This document shows, one piece after another, positions 46,307 to 55,885 of a stretch of 64,000 nucleotides of DNA. The position numbers and the translations under genes are program-made. The stretch spans positions 3,944,501-4,008,500 of the forward strand of contig NZ_CP054301.1 in assembly GCF_013372285.1 (NCBI RefSeq), read 5' to 3'. Numbering within the stretch: the stretch's first letter is position 1; every line of letters begins with the position of its first letter. The DNA comes from Marinomonas primoryensis. Its GTDB lineage: Bacteria; Pseudomonadota; Gammaproteobacteria; Pseudomonadales; Marinomonadaceae. The notes under the pieces are model-generated. The model searched no databases. It was not told the origin of the DNA and was given only the letters and a program-made list of their open reading frames with translations.

Positions 46307-47575
46307 ATGGAATCGTCTCGAGACCTTCAGCCAAACAAGAAATTACGGGTTGTGCATTTAGCTGATCACACAGGTCGATTGCAGGTTATTTTTCCTGATA
46401 GCAATATGCTCGATATTGCTGCGGTATCACGAATAACTAAGCGGCGTTTTGAGCCCGTTACCAACTATCACAGTTCGGGCGACCCTCTCATCAAACCCAA
46501 CAGTATAACGACTATATTAGAAGCCAATATTCTCAAAGAAACTTCTGTGTCAATTCGAACAAAAGTGAATGGGTTCTATCGCGATACGACATCGGCAGAA
46601 TTAGAAAGTATGTTTTCTGGTCCACTAAACCGCTTCGAAAACATCTCCATTAGTACGCAACTAATAAAACAACCCGTAGACAATCATGAAGACGATGAGG
46701 AGCAGATTCTCCAAGCACTCGGACGCTTCCAGTCTATTAGGCTTAAACAGCGCTTAGAAGAGACTCTAGAGATCCCTCCTTTACCGGCGTCTTCACATAG
46801 AATTATTCGCCTGTCATCTGACACAAAGGCGGGAACCGATGAACTGTGTGACGTTATCGCTCTTGACCCAAGCCTAGCGGCACAAGTCGTCAGCTGGGCG
46901 TCATCACCCTACTATGGTGCTCCAGGCGCCATAGAATCAGTAGAAGACGCTATTATTCGAGTCCTAGGCTTTGATATGGTAATGAACCTAGCGCTTGGAC
47001 TTTCGATGGGAAATGCATTTCAAGCGCCCGAAGATGGTCCACGTCACTATGAAGACTTTTGGCTCGACTCTGTCTCTAATGCCGTGCTCGTGGAATCCTT
47101 GGTCAAAGCCATGCCAAATCAAGGCCGCCCAAAAATCGGTCATGCCTATCTTGCTGGCTTGCTGCATAACTTTGGCTACTTGGCCATAAGCACTATTTTA
47201 CCGCCACATTTTTCTATCCTTTCTCGGTATCAAGAAGCGAACGCGCATCTGTCTTCTGAGCTGATTGAAATGCAGATACTGCACTTTACCAAAGAACAAT
47301 TAGGTTCCTGGTTATTGCGTTACTGGAGCTTGCCAGACAATATTTGGACCGCCATCCGATACAGTAAAAAACCACATTATTACGGCGAACATGCCATTTT
47401 AGCAAAACTGCTGTATGTCTCATTCCAGCTACGCAATGAAGGGATCATTGAGCCATCCGTTCTGCAGGAAATAGGCCTGACACTAGAAGAGGCCGAAGCG
47501 TGTCGTGATGCGGTTTATCAAAAATCTCCAGAGCTGTATAAAATGGTCGCTTTGATTAATAAAATGAATGCTTAA
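46307..47575 (+). CDS. YbaK-like domain fused to an HDOD domain
   Basis: The ATG at 46307 follows AAGGA by 5 bp; an upstream TTG (46289) has no ribosome-binding site. Residues about 10-120 resemble the YbaK/aminoacyl-tRNA deacylase fold (VVHLADHTGRLQVIFPDSN...LD). Residues about 145-350 form an HDOD domain: LEIPPLPASSHRIIRLSSD, VIALDPSLAAQVVSWASSPYY and VEDAIIRVLGFDMVMNLALG. HDOD proteins are non-catalytic relatives of HD hydrolases, common in signalling. The fusion is known in marine gammaproteobacteria, but what it senses is not known. It is followed 6 bp later by ubiC. Confidence 0.88.
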   Translation: MESSRDLQPNKKLRVVHLADHTGRLQVIFPDSNMLDIAAVSRITKRRFEPVTNYHSSGDPLIKPNSITTILEANILKETSVSIRTKVNGFYRDTTSAELESMFSGPLNRFENISISTQLIKQPVDNHEDDEEQILQALGRFQSIRLKQRLEETLEIPPLPASSHRIIRLSSDTKAGTDELCDVIALDPSLAAQVVSWASSPYYGAPGAIESVEDAIIRVLGFDMVMNLALGLSMGNAFQAPEDGPRHYEDFWLDSVSNAVLVESLVKAMPNQGRPKIGHAYLAGLLHNFGYLAISTILPPHFSILSRYQEANAHLSSELIEMQILHFTKEQLGSWLLRYWSLPDNIWTAIRYSKKPHYYGEHAILAKLLYVSFQLRNEGIIEPSVLQEIGLTLEEAEACRDAVYQKSPELYKMVALINKMNA

Positions 47576-47581
47576 CCTCTT

Positions 47582-48142
47582 ATGACATTAATGAACCCCT
47601 CAGCCGCCCAGCAATTTGACTATCGATGGGCGCCTGTTCATCGAATCAATAAAGTAAAAGTACCTAAAACGCTCTGGCCTTGGCTGGTCACTCACGACTC
47701 TTTGACAGCAAAACTACAAAGCCTCGGCACATTAACGGTTCACGTCATCGAAGACGCTTGGGGGGCACCAACAGCTCGAGAGCGAAAATGTCTCAAGTTG
47801 CGCCCAAGGGAAGCGGCTCGAATTCGCACCGTACTACTCAAGGTGGATGGTAAGGCCGTCATATATGCTCGCTCGATTATCCCAGCCAAATCCCTACGAG
47901 GCCATTGGCGTCAAGTAAAGCACCTAAAAGACAAGCCCTTAGGCGGTTATTTGTTTCAACATCGTGCACTGACTCGAAGCGCCATTGAAATAACGCAATT
48001 GCCAAGAAGTATGTTTCCCAATCAACAAAGTGCCTTATGGGCAAGACGCTCTGTATTTCATCAGTTTGGACCCGGCATATTAGTGAACGAAGCATTCTTC
48101 GATGATATTAACCACCTAAAACCGCTGTTTGGATTTTTATGA
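47582..48142 (+). CDS. ubiC: chorismate--pyruvate lyase UbiC
   Basis: Converts chorismate to 4-hydroxybenzoate and pyruvate, the first committed step of ubiquinone synthesis. Conserved parts include LTVHVIEDAWGAPTARERKC, an ERKCLKLRPREAARIRTVLL stretch, ARSIIPAKSL and the C-terminal ALWARRSVFHQFGPGILVNE (RRS and the catalytic Glu). Length (186 aa) is typical. Its stop overlaps the ubiA start by 4 bp, so the two are translationally coupled. Confidence 0.93.
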   Translation: MTLMNPSAAQQFDYRWAPVHRINKVKVPKTLWPWLVTHDSLTAKLQSLGTLTVHVIEDAWGAPTARERKCLKLRPREAARIRTVLLKVDGKAVIYARSIIPAKSLRGHWRQVKHLKDKPLGGYLFQHRALTRSAIEITQLPRSMFPNQQSALWARRSVFHQFGPGILVNEAFFDDINHLKPLFGFL

Positions 48143-48993
48143 GTAAACTAAAAGATTACGCAGAATTAACGAGATTTAACCGCCCTATTGGTTCATTTTT
48201 ATTAATGTGGCCGACGTTGTGGGCATTATTGCTTGCCGCTGATGGCATGCCTGAATGGCATTTGCTCATCATTTTTATATTGGGCGTTTTTAGCATGCGT
48301 TCAGCGGGTTGTGTGATCAATGATTACGCCGATAGAAAAATCGATGGAAGCGTTGATCGCACAAAAAATCGGCCTTTACCATCTGGTCGAGTGTCAGAAA
48401 AAGAAGCCCTTTTACTCTTTTCCGCACTCTGTGTACTGAGTTTTATCTTGGTACTGTTTACCGATCTACAGACCATCTTGCTGTCGTTCGTCGGCTTAGG
48501 GCTGGCAGCTCTGTACCCTTTTATGAAACGATACACCCATCTGCCACAGCTTTTTCTTGGATTGGCTTTTTCTTGGGCTATCCCTATGGCATACAGTGCG
48601 CAAGGCGGTGATTTAGCCGATCCAGAATTATGGATGTTGTTCGTAGCAAACTGCTTTTGGACTATTGCATACGATACGTATTATGCAATAACAGATCGTC
48701 CAGATGACCTCAAAATTGGTGTGAAATCTACTGCTATATTATTTGCAGAATACGACTTATTCGTCATTCTTTGTTTGCAAGGGTTAACCCTGTCATTATT
48801 GACATGGATTGGCTTACTCGCAGGACTGAGTTGGCCCTATTTTGTGTCCTTGTTCGTTTGTGTAGGACTCTTTTATTTGCAGTTTAAACAAGCAAAAAAT
48901 CGCGATCGACAAGCCTGTTTTCGATCTTTTTTAGACAATAACCGCGTTGGTTACTGTGTTTTTATCGGCCTAGCAGCAAACTATTTTTTGTAA
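48139..48993 (+). CDS. ubiA: 4-hydroxybenzoate polyprenyltransferase UbiA
   Basis: Membrane enzyme that attaches the polyprenyl tail to 4-hydroxybenzoate in ubiquinone synthesis. The N-terminus has RFNRPIGSFLLMWPTLWAL. The first Asp-rich motif is NDYADRKIDGSVDRTKNRPL, the second is DTYYAITDRPDDLKIGVKST. About eight membrane helices are apparent. Length (284 aa) is standard. It is coupled to ubiC upstream and followed by phoB, the order seen in many gammaproteobacteria. Confidence 0.96.
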   Translation: MSKLKDYAELTRFNRPIGSFLLMWPTLWALLLAADGMPEWHLLIIFILGVFSMRSAGCVINDYADRKIDGSVDRTKNRPLPSGRVSEKEALLLFSALCVLSFILVLFTDLQTILLSFVGLGLAALYPFMKRYTHLPQLFLGLAFSWAIPMAYSAQGGDLADPELWMLFVANCFWTIAYDTYYAITDRPDDLKIGVKSTAILFAEYDLFVILCLQGLTLSLLTWIGLLAGLSWPYFVSLFVCVGLFYLQFKQAKNRDRQACFRSFLDNNRVGYCVFIGLAANYFL

Positions 48994-49006
48994 TATATGG
49001 CAAAGT

Positions 49007-49032
49007 TGTGACATTTTAACCAAACTGTCACA
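49007..49032. promoter_or_regulatory. inverted repeat in the phoB promoter region
   Basis: TGTGACA (49007-49013) and TGTCACA (49026-49032) form a perfect 7-bp inverted repeat 46-71 bp upstream of the phoB start. CTGTCAC-ATTA within it resembles one Pho-box half-site (CTGTCAT-A/T-rich), so autoregulation by PhoB is possible, but a second direct half-site is not clear. Confidence 0.4.
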
Positions 49033-49077
49033 TTAGGCCGCTTTAATGAAACCGTTCCTGAGATGAGGATAAATCCT

Positions 49078-49773
49078 GTGACCGGTAAAAAAGTATTAAT
49101 TATTGATGACGAGTCGTCTATACGCGAAATGATCGCTATAGCACTCGAAATGGCGGGCTACGAATATTTAGAAGCTGAAAACATTCAGCAAGCCCATGAA
49201 ATCATTGTCGATCATCGACCAGATCTTATTCTGGTCGATTGGATGATGCCTGGTGGTAGCGGTATTGAACTGACTCGCCGACTCAAAAAAGACAGCACAA
49301 CCGCCGAAATTCCGGTCATAATGCTGACCGCAAAAAGCGAAGAAGACAATAAAATCCAAGGTCTCGAAGTGGGTGCTGATGACTACATCACCAAACCTTT
49401 CTCTCCACGTGAGCTGGTTGCGCGACTCAAAGCAGTATTACGACGAGCGACACCTCAAGGCGTTGACGAGCCTATCGAAATAGAAGGCTTGGTCCTTGAT
49501 CCGATCAGCCAGCGAGTCACTATTGGTACTCGCCCATTAGAAATGGGACCAACAGAGTATCGCTTGTTAAAATTTTTGATGACCCACCAAGAACGTGCTT
49601 ATTCAAGAGCTCAGCTGTTGGATCAAGTATGGGGTGGAAATGTCTACGTTGAAGAGCGTACGGTTGATGTACATATACGTCGCTTACGCAAAGCCATTGG
49701 TAGCACCCACGATTCCCTGATACAAACGGTACGAGGTACTGGCTACCGCTTCTCAGCAAAAAGGCCCCTATGA
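49078..49773 (+). CDS. phoB: phosphate response regulator PhoB
   Basis: Activates the Pho regulon when phosphorylated by PhoR. The receiver domain has VLIIDDE and phospho-acceptor Asp54 (LVDWMMPGG), with Lys in [13 protein letters not shown]. The C-terminal winged helix (about 130-230) has [18 protein letters not shown] and [15 protein letters not shown]. The GTG at 49078 is preferred: GAGGA lies 8 bp upstream and the start then matches E. coli PhoB. The ATG at 49063 adds five residues and overlaps that ribosome-binding site. It overlaps phoR by 4 bp. Confidence 0.96.
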   Translation: MTGKKVLIIDDESSIREMIAIALEMAGYEYLEAENIQQAHEIIVDHRPDLILVDWMMPGGSGIELTRRLKKDSTTAEIPVIMLTAKSEEDNKIQGLEVGADDYITKPFSPRELVARLKAVLRRATPQGVDEPIEIEGLVLDPISQRVTIGTRPLEMGPTEYRLLKFLMTHQERAYSRAQLLDQVWGGNVYVEERTVDVHIRRLRKAIGSTHDSLIQTVRGTGYRFSAKRPL

Positions 49774-51113
49774 AAACGATTTGGCGAAACACCATTATTA
49801 CTTGGTTAGCAGGCCTAACGGCTTGCGTTGTAATAGGCCTTATTATTGGGCAATTGTTAGGTGTTTTACTGCTGTATGTTTTGGGATCTTTATACTGGCA
49901 GCTGTATCAACTGTATCAATTTCATTATTGGTTACGCCATTCTGGTCGCGCAGCGCCACCAGAAGCCAGCGGCATTTGGGGCGAAGTCTTTGATGCCGTC
50001 TATCGTCTGCATAAGAAACAACGTAAGTCCAAGCGTCGGATGCGCCAAGCACTAACGCGAATAGAAAGCTCCACGACCGCCTTAAAAGAAGGCGTTATCA
50101 TGGCCGACAACCAAGGTAATTTAGAGTGGTGGAATAACTCTGCAGCGCATTTTCTTGGCCTGATGCGTCCTGTTGATCGCGGCCAAGTGATCACTAATAT
50201 TGTCCGTAGTCCTGAATTTTTCCGTTATTTCAGCCAAAAGCGATTTGGCGAACCCTTGATTATCAAATCTCCTGCGAAAGACGGCGTCTATTTGGAAATT
50301 CAAACCACCTTGTACGATAAGAACGATCACCTGATTTTTGTGCGTGACGTGACCCGCCTACATTTGCTGGAGCAAATGCGCAAAGACTTTGTTGCCAACG
50401 CTTCCCATGAATTAAAAACGCCGCTCACCGTCATAAAAGGCTATTTAGAAACACTCGACATGTTTAAGGACAGTCTGCCGAAAAGCATGCAAAAAGGCAT
50501 TGTGAATATGTCTGAGCAATCTGAGCGGATGGAGCAACTCATTGAGGATCTCTTGCTGTTGTCTCGTTTAGAAAGTGACGACAAGCGCGAGGAAAACCAG
50601 TGGCACAGGGTCTCAGACTTCGTACAGTCCGTTACCAACGCCACAGAAGCCATCTTGAATGACAAACATACGCTGATAGTCAATATTCCTGAGGAAGCCC
50701 GTCTGTACGGCTCCTATAAAGAGCTATACAGTGTCTTCTCGAACCTTATCGTCAATGCTATTAAATATTCACCGGATGGCGGCGACATCACGATTAAGTG
50801 GGAATCGAGCGAATTCAACGGCGTTTTTTCAGTCAAAGATTCTGGACTGGGTATCGACCCAAGATACATTCCACGCTTAACAGAGCGCTTTTTCAGAGTT
50901 GATAAGGGACGAGGATCAAAAACAGGTGGTACGGGTCTTGGGTTGGCAATCGTGAAGCATGTTTTATTACACCATGATGCCAAACTGCAAATACGCAGTG
51001 AGCCTGGCCAAGGAAGCACTTTTTCCTGTCATTTTCCCGCGAGTAGAACACGCACAGACAACATTCCAGCCATCACATCCCACAGTGAAACACCTTCAAA
51101 TGTACAAGAATAA
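49770..51113 (+). CDS. phoR: phosphate sensor histidine kinase PhoR
   Basis: Membrane kinase that phosphorylates PhoB under phosphate starvation. Two closely spaced N-terminal TM helices (about 9-48) with no real periplasmic domain, a linker and a PAS domain (about 95-195) are as in E. coli PhoR. The H box is [20 protein letters not shown] (His about 213), N box [18 protein letters not shown]1 VKDSGLGI, G2 [10 protein letters not shown]. phoU and pstB lie about 12 kb further on, so the phosphate circuit is split by cysZ, the opp operon and others. Confidence 0.96.
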   Translation: MKTIWRNTIITWLAGLTACVVIGLIIGQLLGVLLLYVLGSLYWQLYQLYQFHYWLRHSGRAAPPEASGIWGEVFDAVYRLHKKQRKSKRRMRQALTRIESSTTALKEGVIMADNQGNLEWWNNSAAHFLGLMRPVDRGQVITNIVRSPEFFRYFSQKRFGEPLIIKSPAKDGVYLEIQTTLYDKNDHLIFVRDVTRLHLLEQMRKDFVANASHELKTPLTVIKGYLETLDMFKDSLPKSMQKGIVNMSEQSERMEQLIEDLLLLSRLESDDKREENQWHRVSDFVQSVTNATEAILNDKHTLIVNIPEEARLYGSYKELYSVFSNLIVNAIKYSPDGGDITIKWESSEFNGVFSVKDSGLGIDPRYIPRLTERFFRVDKGRGSKTGGTGLGLAIVKHVLLHHDAKLQIRSEPGQGSTFSCHFPASRTRTDNIPAITSHSETPSNVQE

Positions 51114-51119
51114 AACATA

Positions 51120-51250
51120 ACCCCCTCCCAGCCTCCCCCTTATCAGGGGGAGGAGCAATGTACTGTACAGACTTGTTTCTTCACTTTTCAAAGGGATGGG
51201 TAGCGTACAGACTTGTTCCTTCCCCTTATTAAGGGAAGGGGGGGGTGGGA
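51120..51250. repeat. GC-rich double-hairpin repeat element between convergent genes
   Basis: Two hairpins, CCTCCCCC-TTATCA-GGGGGAGG (51132-51153) and CCTTCCC...GGGAAGG (51218-51239), flank two direct copies of GTACAGACTTGTTYCTTC (51165-51182 and 51205-51222). The outer edges (CCCCCTCCCA and GGGGGGTGGGA) are roughly inverted. It looks like an intergenic repeat/MITE-type element and lies between the ends of convergent genes, where it could also terminate both. Confidence 0.7.
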
Positions 51251-52093
51251 TTATAAACTGTCGAATAACTGCTTTATAAACGTTTCTTTCTCACTGTCTT
51301 GATCGATCAAACTCAGTATCACAGTCAAAAACGTGGAGTCGTGTTTTTTCTCTGTCGTGGCAACCGATTGTATGTAGTAGTTAAGTCTATTTATCTTACC
51401 GCCAAACTCTAAGTCTAATACCGCTTGCCCCAGCACCTGTGGTACCACATCATCGCTTTTAATGAACATGGTCGCTTCGGTCTTGCTAAACTGGACAATC
51501 ATGCAACGAAACTGCTTGGCCTCAAATCGTACCAAGGTAGGGATTTTGACATCCTTAACAACGACGGCGGGGGCATCAGGATTAGTAAACTTCGTCGCTT
51601 GCACTGGCGTGGATTTTCCAGCCCCCATCAATACATCCAATGACGCAGAGCTAACGCCGCCAGGCGCAATGGATTCGCGAGGTTTTTGTGACGATAACTT
51701 GCCATCGATTTTATGCTTCTTCGCAGCAGATACTACTTTATTGATCAGTTGCTCGCTCGAAAATGGCTTACCTAGATAATCCGTCACACCAGACTGAACC
51801 GCTTCCACCACGTGGCTTTTATCACCTCGGCTGGTAATCATCACAAAAGGAACGTCTTCTTTTTTATATTTTGGCTGCTCTCGGCACCACTTAAGCAATT
51901 CAACGCCCGTTACTTCAGGCATTTCCCAGTCACACAACACCATATCAAACTGTACTTTCGTCAGCATTTGCTGAGCTTTACGACCGTTCACCGCTTCTTC
52001 GATTTCAACCGCCGGAAACTGCTTACGCAAAGTTCGTCGAATCAAGTCACGTGTAAAAGAGGCATCATCTACTACCAAAATTTTTAACGACAT
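51251..52093 (-). CDS. CheY-type response regulator with an unassigned C-terminal domain
   Basis: Residues 1-125 are a receiver domain: ILVVDDASFTRDLIRR, phospho-acceptor Asp55 (LCDWEMPEVTG), the Thr/Ser in MITSRGDK and Lys in DYLGKPFSSEQL. A linker (about 130-175) rich in Pro/Ser/Val leads to a domain of about 100 residues (LVRFEAKQFRCMIVQFSKTE...) that is probably a beta-barrel; I cannot name it. No DNA-binding motif is seen. No kinase gene is adjacent. Its start codon shares a base with the cysZ stop (TAATG), so it is translationally coupled to cysZ. Confidence 0.85.
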   Translation of the reverse strand: MSLKILVVDDASFTRDLIRRTLRKQFPAVEIEEAVNGRKAQQMLTKVQFDMVLCDWEMPEVTGVELLKWCREQPKYKKEDVPFVMITSRGDKSHVVEAVQSGVTDYLGKPFSSEQLINKVVSAAKKHKIDGKLSSQKPRESIAPGGVSSASLDVLMGAGKSTPVQATKFTNPDAPAVVVKDVKIPTLVRFEAKQFRCMIVQFSKTEATMFIKSDDVVPQVLGQAVLDLEFGGKINRLNYYIQSVATTEKKHDSTFLTVILSLIDQDSEKETFIKQLFDSL

Positions 52094-52872
52094 TAAAAAG
52101 TACCATCAGTGCGATCTAACAAAGCGGAAAAATCACCATGCTCTGACCGGAAAACCGAAATCCACAACAACGTGGCTGCCACAACAGCAATCGGCATAAC
52201 AAATAAATTGAAGAACGGAATCGTCAGACCAACCATTACTATTGCGCCAAACGTCCAACATAACAAAGGCTTAGAGCGTAATGCCATTCTCATATCATGA
52301 AATTTAACCTTATTATTATCAAAGGCATAATCCATATATTGAAGCGACAACATCCAAGCTGAAAACAATAATAACAACACAGGCGCAATAACATTAACAA
52401 GCGGAATAAAAGACAGCAAAAGCAATAAAATAAAACGGGGTAAAAAATACAGTATTTTTTGACATTCTCTTTGCAAACTACGCCCAATAATGGCCATGAT
52501 AACACTGGTGTTTAGGCTTTCATCAAAGACTTTTCCGGTTTCTTTTTCTTCCACTTTTTCCGCTAAAAATGCCATAAAAGGCGCGGCTAAAATATTAACA
52601 CCTACAGAAAAGCTATAAAACAAAAGCACACTAATAATAGCGGCGAAAATTAGATAAAACAGCCAATTCAAAAAAGAAATCCATTCAGGTAAGTACCCCA
52701 TTGCAGAATCCATTAGCGTTTGAAAATAGCTAAAGGCGACCATGTACAACAGACCCACTAATATAAAATTGGCCAACAGAGGCGCCAATATAAACAACCT
52801 TAACTCTTTCGATAAGACCAAAGGGAACGCTCTTAAAAAAGCCCCGGCGGCTTTAAATGGGTGTGTTATCAC
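52093..52872 (-). CDS. cysZ: sulfate transporter CysZ
   Basis: A high-affinity sulfate permease feeding cysteine synthesis. Hydrophobic segments and soluble parts follow the CysZ pattern: GAFLRAFPLVLSKELRLFIL near the N-terminus, FLNWLFYLIFAAII, VNILAAPFMAFLAEKVEE, and LLSFIPLVNVIAPVLLLLFS in the central membrane part. Length (259 aa) is typical. It is followed by an orphan response regulator through a TAATG overlap, an unusual partner for a sulfate transporter. Confidence 0.9.
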   Translation of the reverse strand: MITHPFKAAGAFLRAFPLVLSKELRLFILAPLLANFILVGLLYMVAFSYFQTLMDSAMGYLPEWISFLNWLFYLIFAAIISVLLFYSFSVGVNILAAPFMAFLAEKVEEKETGKVFDESLNTSVIMAIIGRSLQRECQKILYFLPRFILLLLLSFIPLVNVIAPVLLLLFSAWMLSLQYMDYAFDNNKVKFHDMRMALRSKPLLCWTFGAIVMVGLTIPFFNLFVMPIAVVAATLLWISVFRSEHGDFSALLDRTDGTF

Positions 52873-53200
52873 GATGTCGTATTACCTTTTTTCTAATTTA
52901 TATTAAGAAACAAAGAATATCATGAGGACTTTCACGGCTCCACAACGCCTTTCCAATTAAAGGAGTCAATCATCCGAATCAATCGTATTTTCAAGCCTTA
53001 TAGACATAAGAAGTCATTTTTTATCATACGCTTATGAATCTTACCTTTATCAGACGCATAACCTGATACGCAATTTCGATTGTGACCTTTAGTGAATTGG
53101 GGAACTATGAAAATGTAAGACGGATAAAAATCTGTGCAGATAGAGCTTTTAGATATAAAAAAGTGCACACCCAAAACAACTAAAAAGGGACATTATCAAA
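52873..53200. other. intergenic control region upstream of oppA
   Basis: About 330 bp without a gene between divergent cysZ and oppA. AAAAAGGGA (about 53184-53192) is the oppA ribosome-binding site. No distinct operator, riboswitch or hairpin was recognised. Confidence 0.4.
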
Positions 53201-54811
53201 ATGAAAAAAACATTGCTCGCCAGTGCCATCATAGCCACGTCATTTATTGCTCTGCAAGCCCAAGCTGCCGACGTACCAGCCGGTGTAGAGTTAGCCGCGA
53301 AACAAGAACTCGTTCGTGGTGGTGGTGCAGAACCCGCAACACTCGATCCGCAAAAAATGGAAGGCACGCCGGGTTCTATTCGCTCAAAAGACCTTTTCGA
53401 AGGTTTGTATAATCAAGATGGCGATGGCAACCAAATCCCAGGTGTTGCAACAAGCTACGACGTAAACGCTGACAATACACAATACACATTCCACCTTCGT
53501 AAAGATGCGAAATGGTCTAACGGCGATCCAGTCACCGCCGAAGACTTTGTTTACGCTTTCACGCGCGCTGTCGACCCCGCTCTTGCTTCACCATACGCAT
53601 GGTTCATGGAAATCCCATCCATTGTTAACGCCACTAAGATTATTGCCGGTGAAGCAAAACCATCCTCGCTGGGAGTTAAAGCCCTAGACGCTTATACATT
53701 CCAAGTGACACTTGAACGCCCTGTACCTTATTTTGTAAAAATGACCTCTCACCAAACCATGTTTCCAGTACCGAAAAAAGTGGTTGAGAAATGGGGCAAT
53801 GATTGGACAAAACCAGAACACATGGTGTCTAACGGTGCGTACAAAATGGACGAATGGATCGTCAACGAAAAAATGGTATTCACTCGCAATGCCAACTATT
53901 GGAATGATGCCAAAACCATCATCAACAAAGTGACCTATTTGCCAATTGAATCTCCAAACGCTGAGCTAAAACGCTTCCAAGCGGGCCAAATGGACCTGAG
54001 TTATGAGATACCAAATGACCACTTCAAACAACTGATGCGCGATATACCAGACGAAGTTGTTGTAACGCCAAAGTTGGGCACCTACTACTACCAGTACAAC
54101 ATCACCAAAGCACCCTACAATGACGTTCGCGTTCGTAAAGCCTTGTCTTATGCCATTGACCGTGACGTGATCACCAAGTTTGTCACCGGTACAGGTGAAC
54201 TTCCTGCGTATTCATTCACGCCTGAAGTGGTAAACGATTTTTCACCCGCAACGCCAGAATACGCAACATGGACACAGAAAGAACGTAATGAAAAAGCCAA
54301 AGAGTTATTAAAAGAAGCAGGATTCACCTCAAGCAACCCTCTGTCTTTTAGCTTGCTTTACAACACCAATGAAAATCATAAAAAGATTGCCATAGCAATT
54401 GCTTCTATGTGGAAAAAAACCTTGGGCGTTAGCGTCACATTGGAAAACCAAGAGTGGAAGACTTATCTAGAAACAAAAAAACATCAGCAATTTGATATAG
54501 CGCGTGCAGGTTGGATTGGTGACTACAACGAAGCCTCTACTATGCTAGATCTTCTAACCACTACTCACGGTAATAACGACGGTAAATACAGCAACACGAA
54601 ATACGACAAGCTACTGCACGATGCTCGTACCATGCAGCACCCTGCGGCGAACTACAACAAAGCCGAAGAAATCGCTATTGAACAAGACATGGCGGTCGCG
54701 CCTATTTACCAATATACCGAAAAGCGTTTAGTGAAAAGCTACTTAGGCGGCTACATGCCTAACCCAGAAGACAACGTTTACGTGCGTGATATGTACATTA
54801 TCAAACACTAA
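53201..54811 (+). CDS. oppA: oligopeptide-binding periplasmic protein OppA
   Basis: Captures peptides for the Opp ABC importer. The signal peptide (MKKTLLASAIIATSFIALQA) is cleaved after QAQA. The SBP_bac_5 fold follows, with LVRGGGAEPATLDPQKMEGT, DLFEGLYNQDGDGNQIPGVA and YTFHLRKDAKWSNGDPVTAE as in E. coli OppA. KKHQQFDIARAGWIGDYNEA near the C-terminus is also characteristic. Length (536 aa) is normal. It is first of oppABCDF, separated from oppB by a hairpin. Confidence 0.96.
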   Translation: MKKTLLASAIIATSFIALQAQAADVPAGVELAAKQELVRGGGAEPATLDPQKMEGTPGSIRSKDLFEGLYNQDGDGNQIPGVATSYDVNADNTQYTFHLRKDAKWSNGDPVTAEDFVYAFTRAVDPALASPYAWFMEIPSIVNATKIIAGEAKPSSLGVKALDAYTFQVTLERPVPYFVKMTSHQTMFPVPKKVVEKWGNDWTKPEHMVSNGAYKMDEWIVNEKMVFTRNANYWNDAKTIINKVTYLPIESPNAELKRFQAGQMDLSYEIPNDHFKQLMRDIPDEVVVTPKLGTYYYQYNITKAPYNDVRVRKALSYAIDRDVITKFVTGTGELPAYSFTPEVVNDFSPATPEYATWTQKERNEKAKELLKEAGFTSSNPLSFSLLYNTNENHKKIAIAIASMWKKTLGVSVTLENQEWKTYLETKKHQQFDIARAGWIGDYNEASTMLDLLTTTHGNNDGKYSNTKYDKLLHDARTMQHPAANYNKAEEIAIEQDMAVAPIYQYTEKRLVKSYLGGYMPNPEDNVYVRDMYIIKH

Positions 54812-54865
54812 CGCTTTGTTTTATAAATTGAGTTTTTCCAATATGAAAAGCCGATGTTGAAAACC

Positions 54866-54894
54866 ATGCCCGGCGGCACGTCGTCGCTGGGCAT
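54866..54894 (+). terminator. intercistronic hairpin between oppA and oppB
   Basis: ATGCCCGGCG (54866-54875) pairs with CGCTGGGCAT (54885-54894) with one G-T wobble and a 9-nt loop. No T-run follows, so it is likely an RNA-stability or partial-attenuation element that raises oppA over oppBCDF, like the hairpin after aapJ. Confidence 0.65.
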
Positions 54895-54958
54895 CTCTTG
54901 AACTCCCACAGGTTCCTAGTATTAGCCGCCGAACAGCGTGTCTAATCCGGTAATTTTT

Positions 54959-55879
54959 ATGTTTACATTTATTTCAAAACGCATTTTAGAAGCCATTCCA
55001 ACCTTGTTAATTTTGATCACGGTTTCTTTTTTCTTAATGCACTCTGCACCAGGAAGCCCGTTTTCTAGCGAGCGCACTTTGCCACCTGAAGTGCTAGCAA
55101 ACATTAATGCAAAATATCACTTAGATGAGCCGGTGATTAACCAGTACTTTTACTATCTAGGCGGTTTACTGCAAGGGGATTTAGGTCCGTCTTTTCGCTA
55201 TAAAGATTTCACCATTAACGAACTGATTGCGCAGAGCTTTCCTGTCTCTGCTGAAATTGGTATTTGGTCTTTTCTTATCGCGCTTATTATTGGTGTGGGT
55301 TGCGGTATTGTCGCCGCACTGCGCCAGAACTCGTGGTTGGATTACAGTGTCATGGGCTTTGCCAATCTCGGGATTGTGTTGCCAAATTTTGTTTTAGCAC
55401 CTTTGTGTATCCTATTTTTCTCCATTTATAATCATTGGCTTCCACCAGGTGGTTGGAATGGCGGCGCGTGGCCTTATTTGGTTATGCCGGTGATCGCCAT
55501 GTCCACCAGCTATATTGCACAAATCGCCCGCATCACTCGCGGCAGCATGATTGAAACCATGCATTCCAATTTTATCCGCACCGCGCGGGCAAAAGGCTTG
55601 CCGAAATATCGAATTATTCTCCAGCATGCATTGCGTCCCGCCATGTTGCCCGTCATTTCTTATCTTGGGCCTGCGTTTGTCGGCATTGTGACAGGTTCCG
55701 TGATTGTGGATGTGTATTTTGGAACTGGCGGTATTGGCCAGCATTTCATTAATGGCGCATTGAATCGCGACTATTCCATGGTCATGGGGGTCACTATTTT
55801 GGTTGGCACACTCACGATTATTTTCAATGCCATCGTCGATGTTTTATACGCTGTTATTGACCCAAAAATTCGCTACTAA
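54959..55879 (+). CDS. oppB: oligopeptide permease OppB
   Basis: Inner-membrane permease. The start at ATG 54959 (MFTFISKRILEAIPT) aligns with E. coli OppB; a GTG at 54938 would add seven residues. SAPGSPFSSERTLPPEVLAN and KYHLDEPVINQYFYYLGGL are family hallmarks. Six TM helices and the EAA loop (FIRTARAKGLPKYRIILQHA) are present. oppC follows after 6 bp. Confidence 0.95.
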   Translation: MFTFISKRILEAIPTLLILITVSFFLMHSAPGSPFSSERTLPPEVLANINAKYHLDEPVINQYFYYLGGLLQGDLGPSFRYKDFTINELIAQSFPVSAEIGIWSFLIALIIGVGCGIVAALRQNSWLDYSVMGFANLGIVLPNFVLAPLCILFFSIYNHWLPPGGWNGGAWPYLVMPVIAMSTSYIAQIARITRGSMIETMHSNFIRTARAKGLPKYRIILQHALRPAMLPVISYLGPAFVGIVTGSVIVDVYFGTGGIGQHFINGALNRDYSMVMGVTILVGTLTIIFNAIVDVLYAVIDPKIRY

Positions 55880-55885
55880 GGCCTC

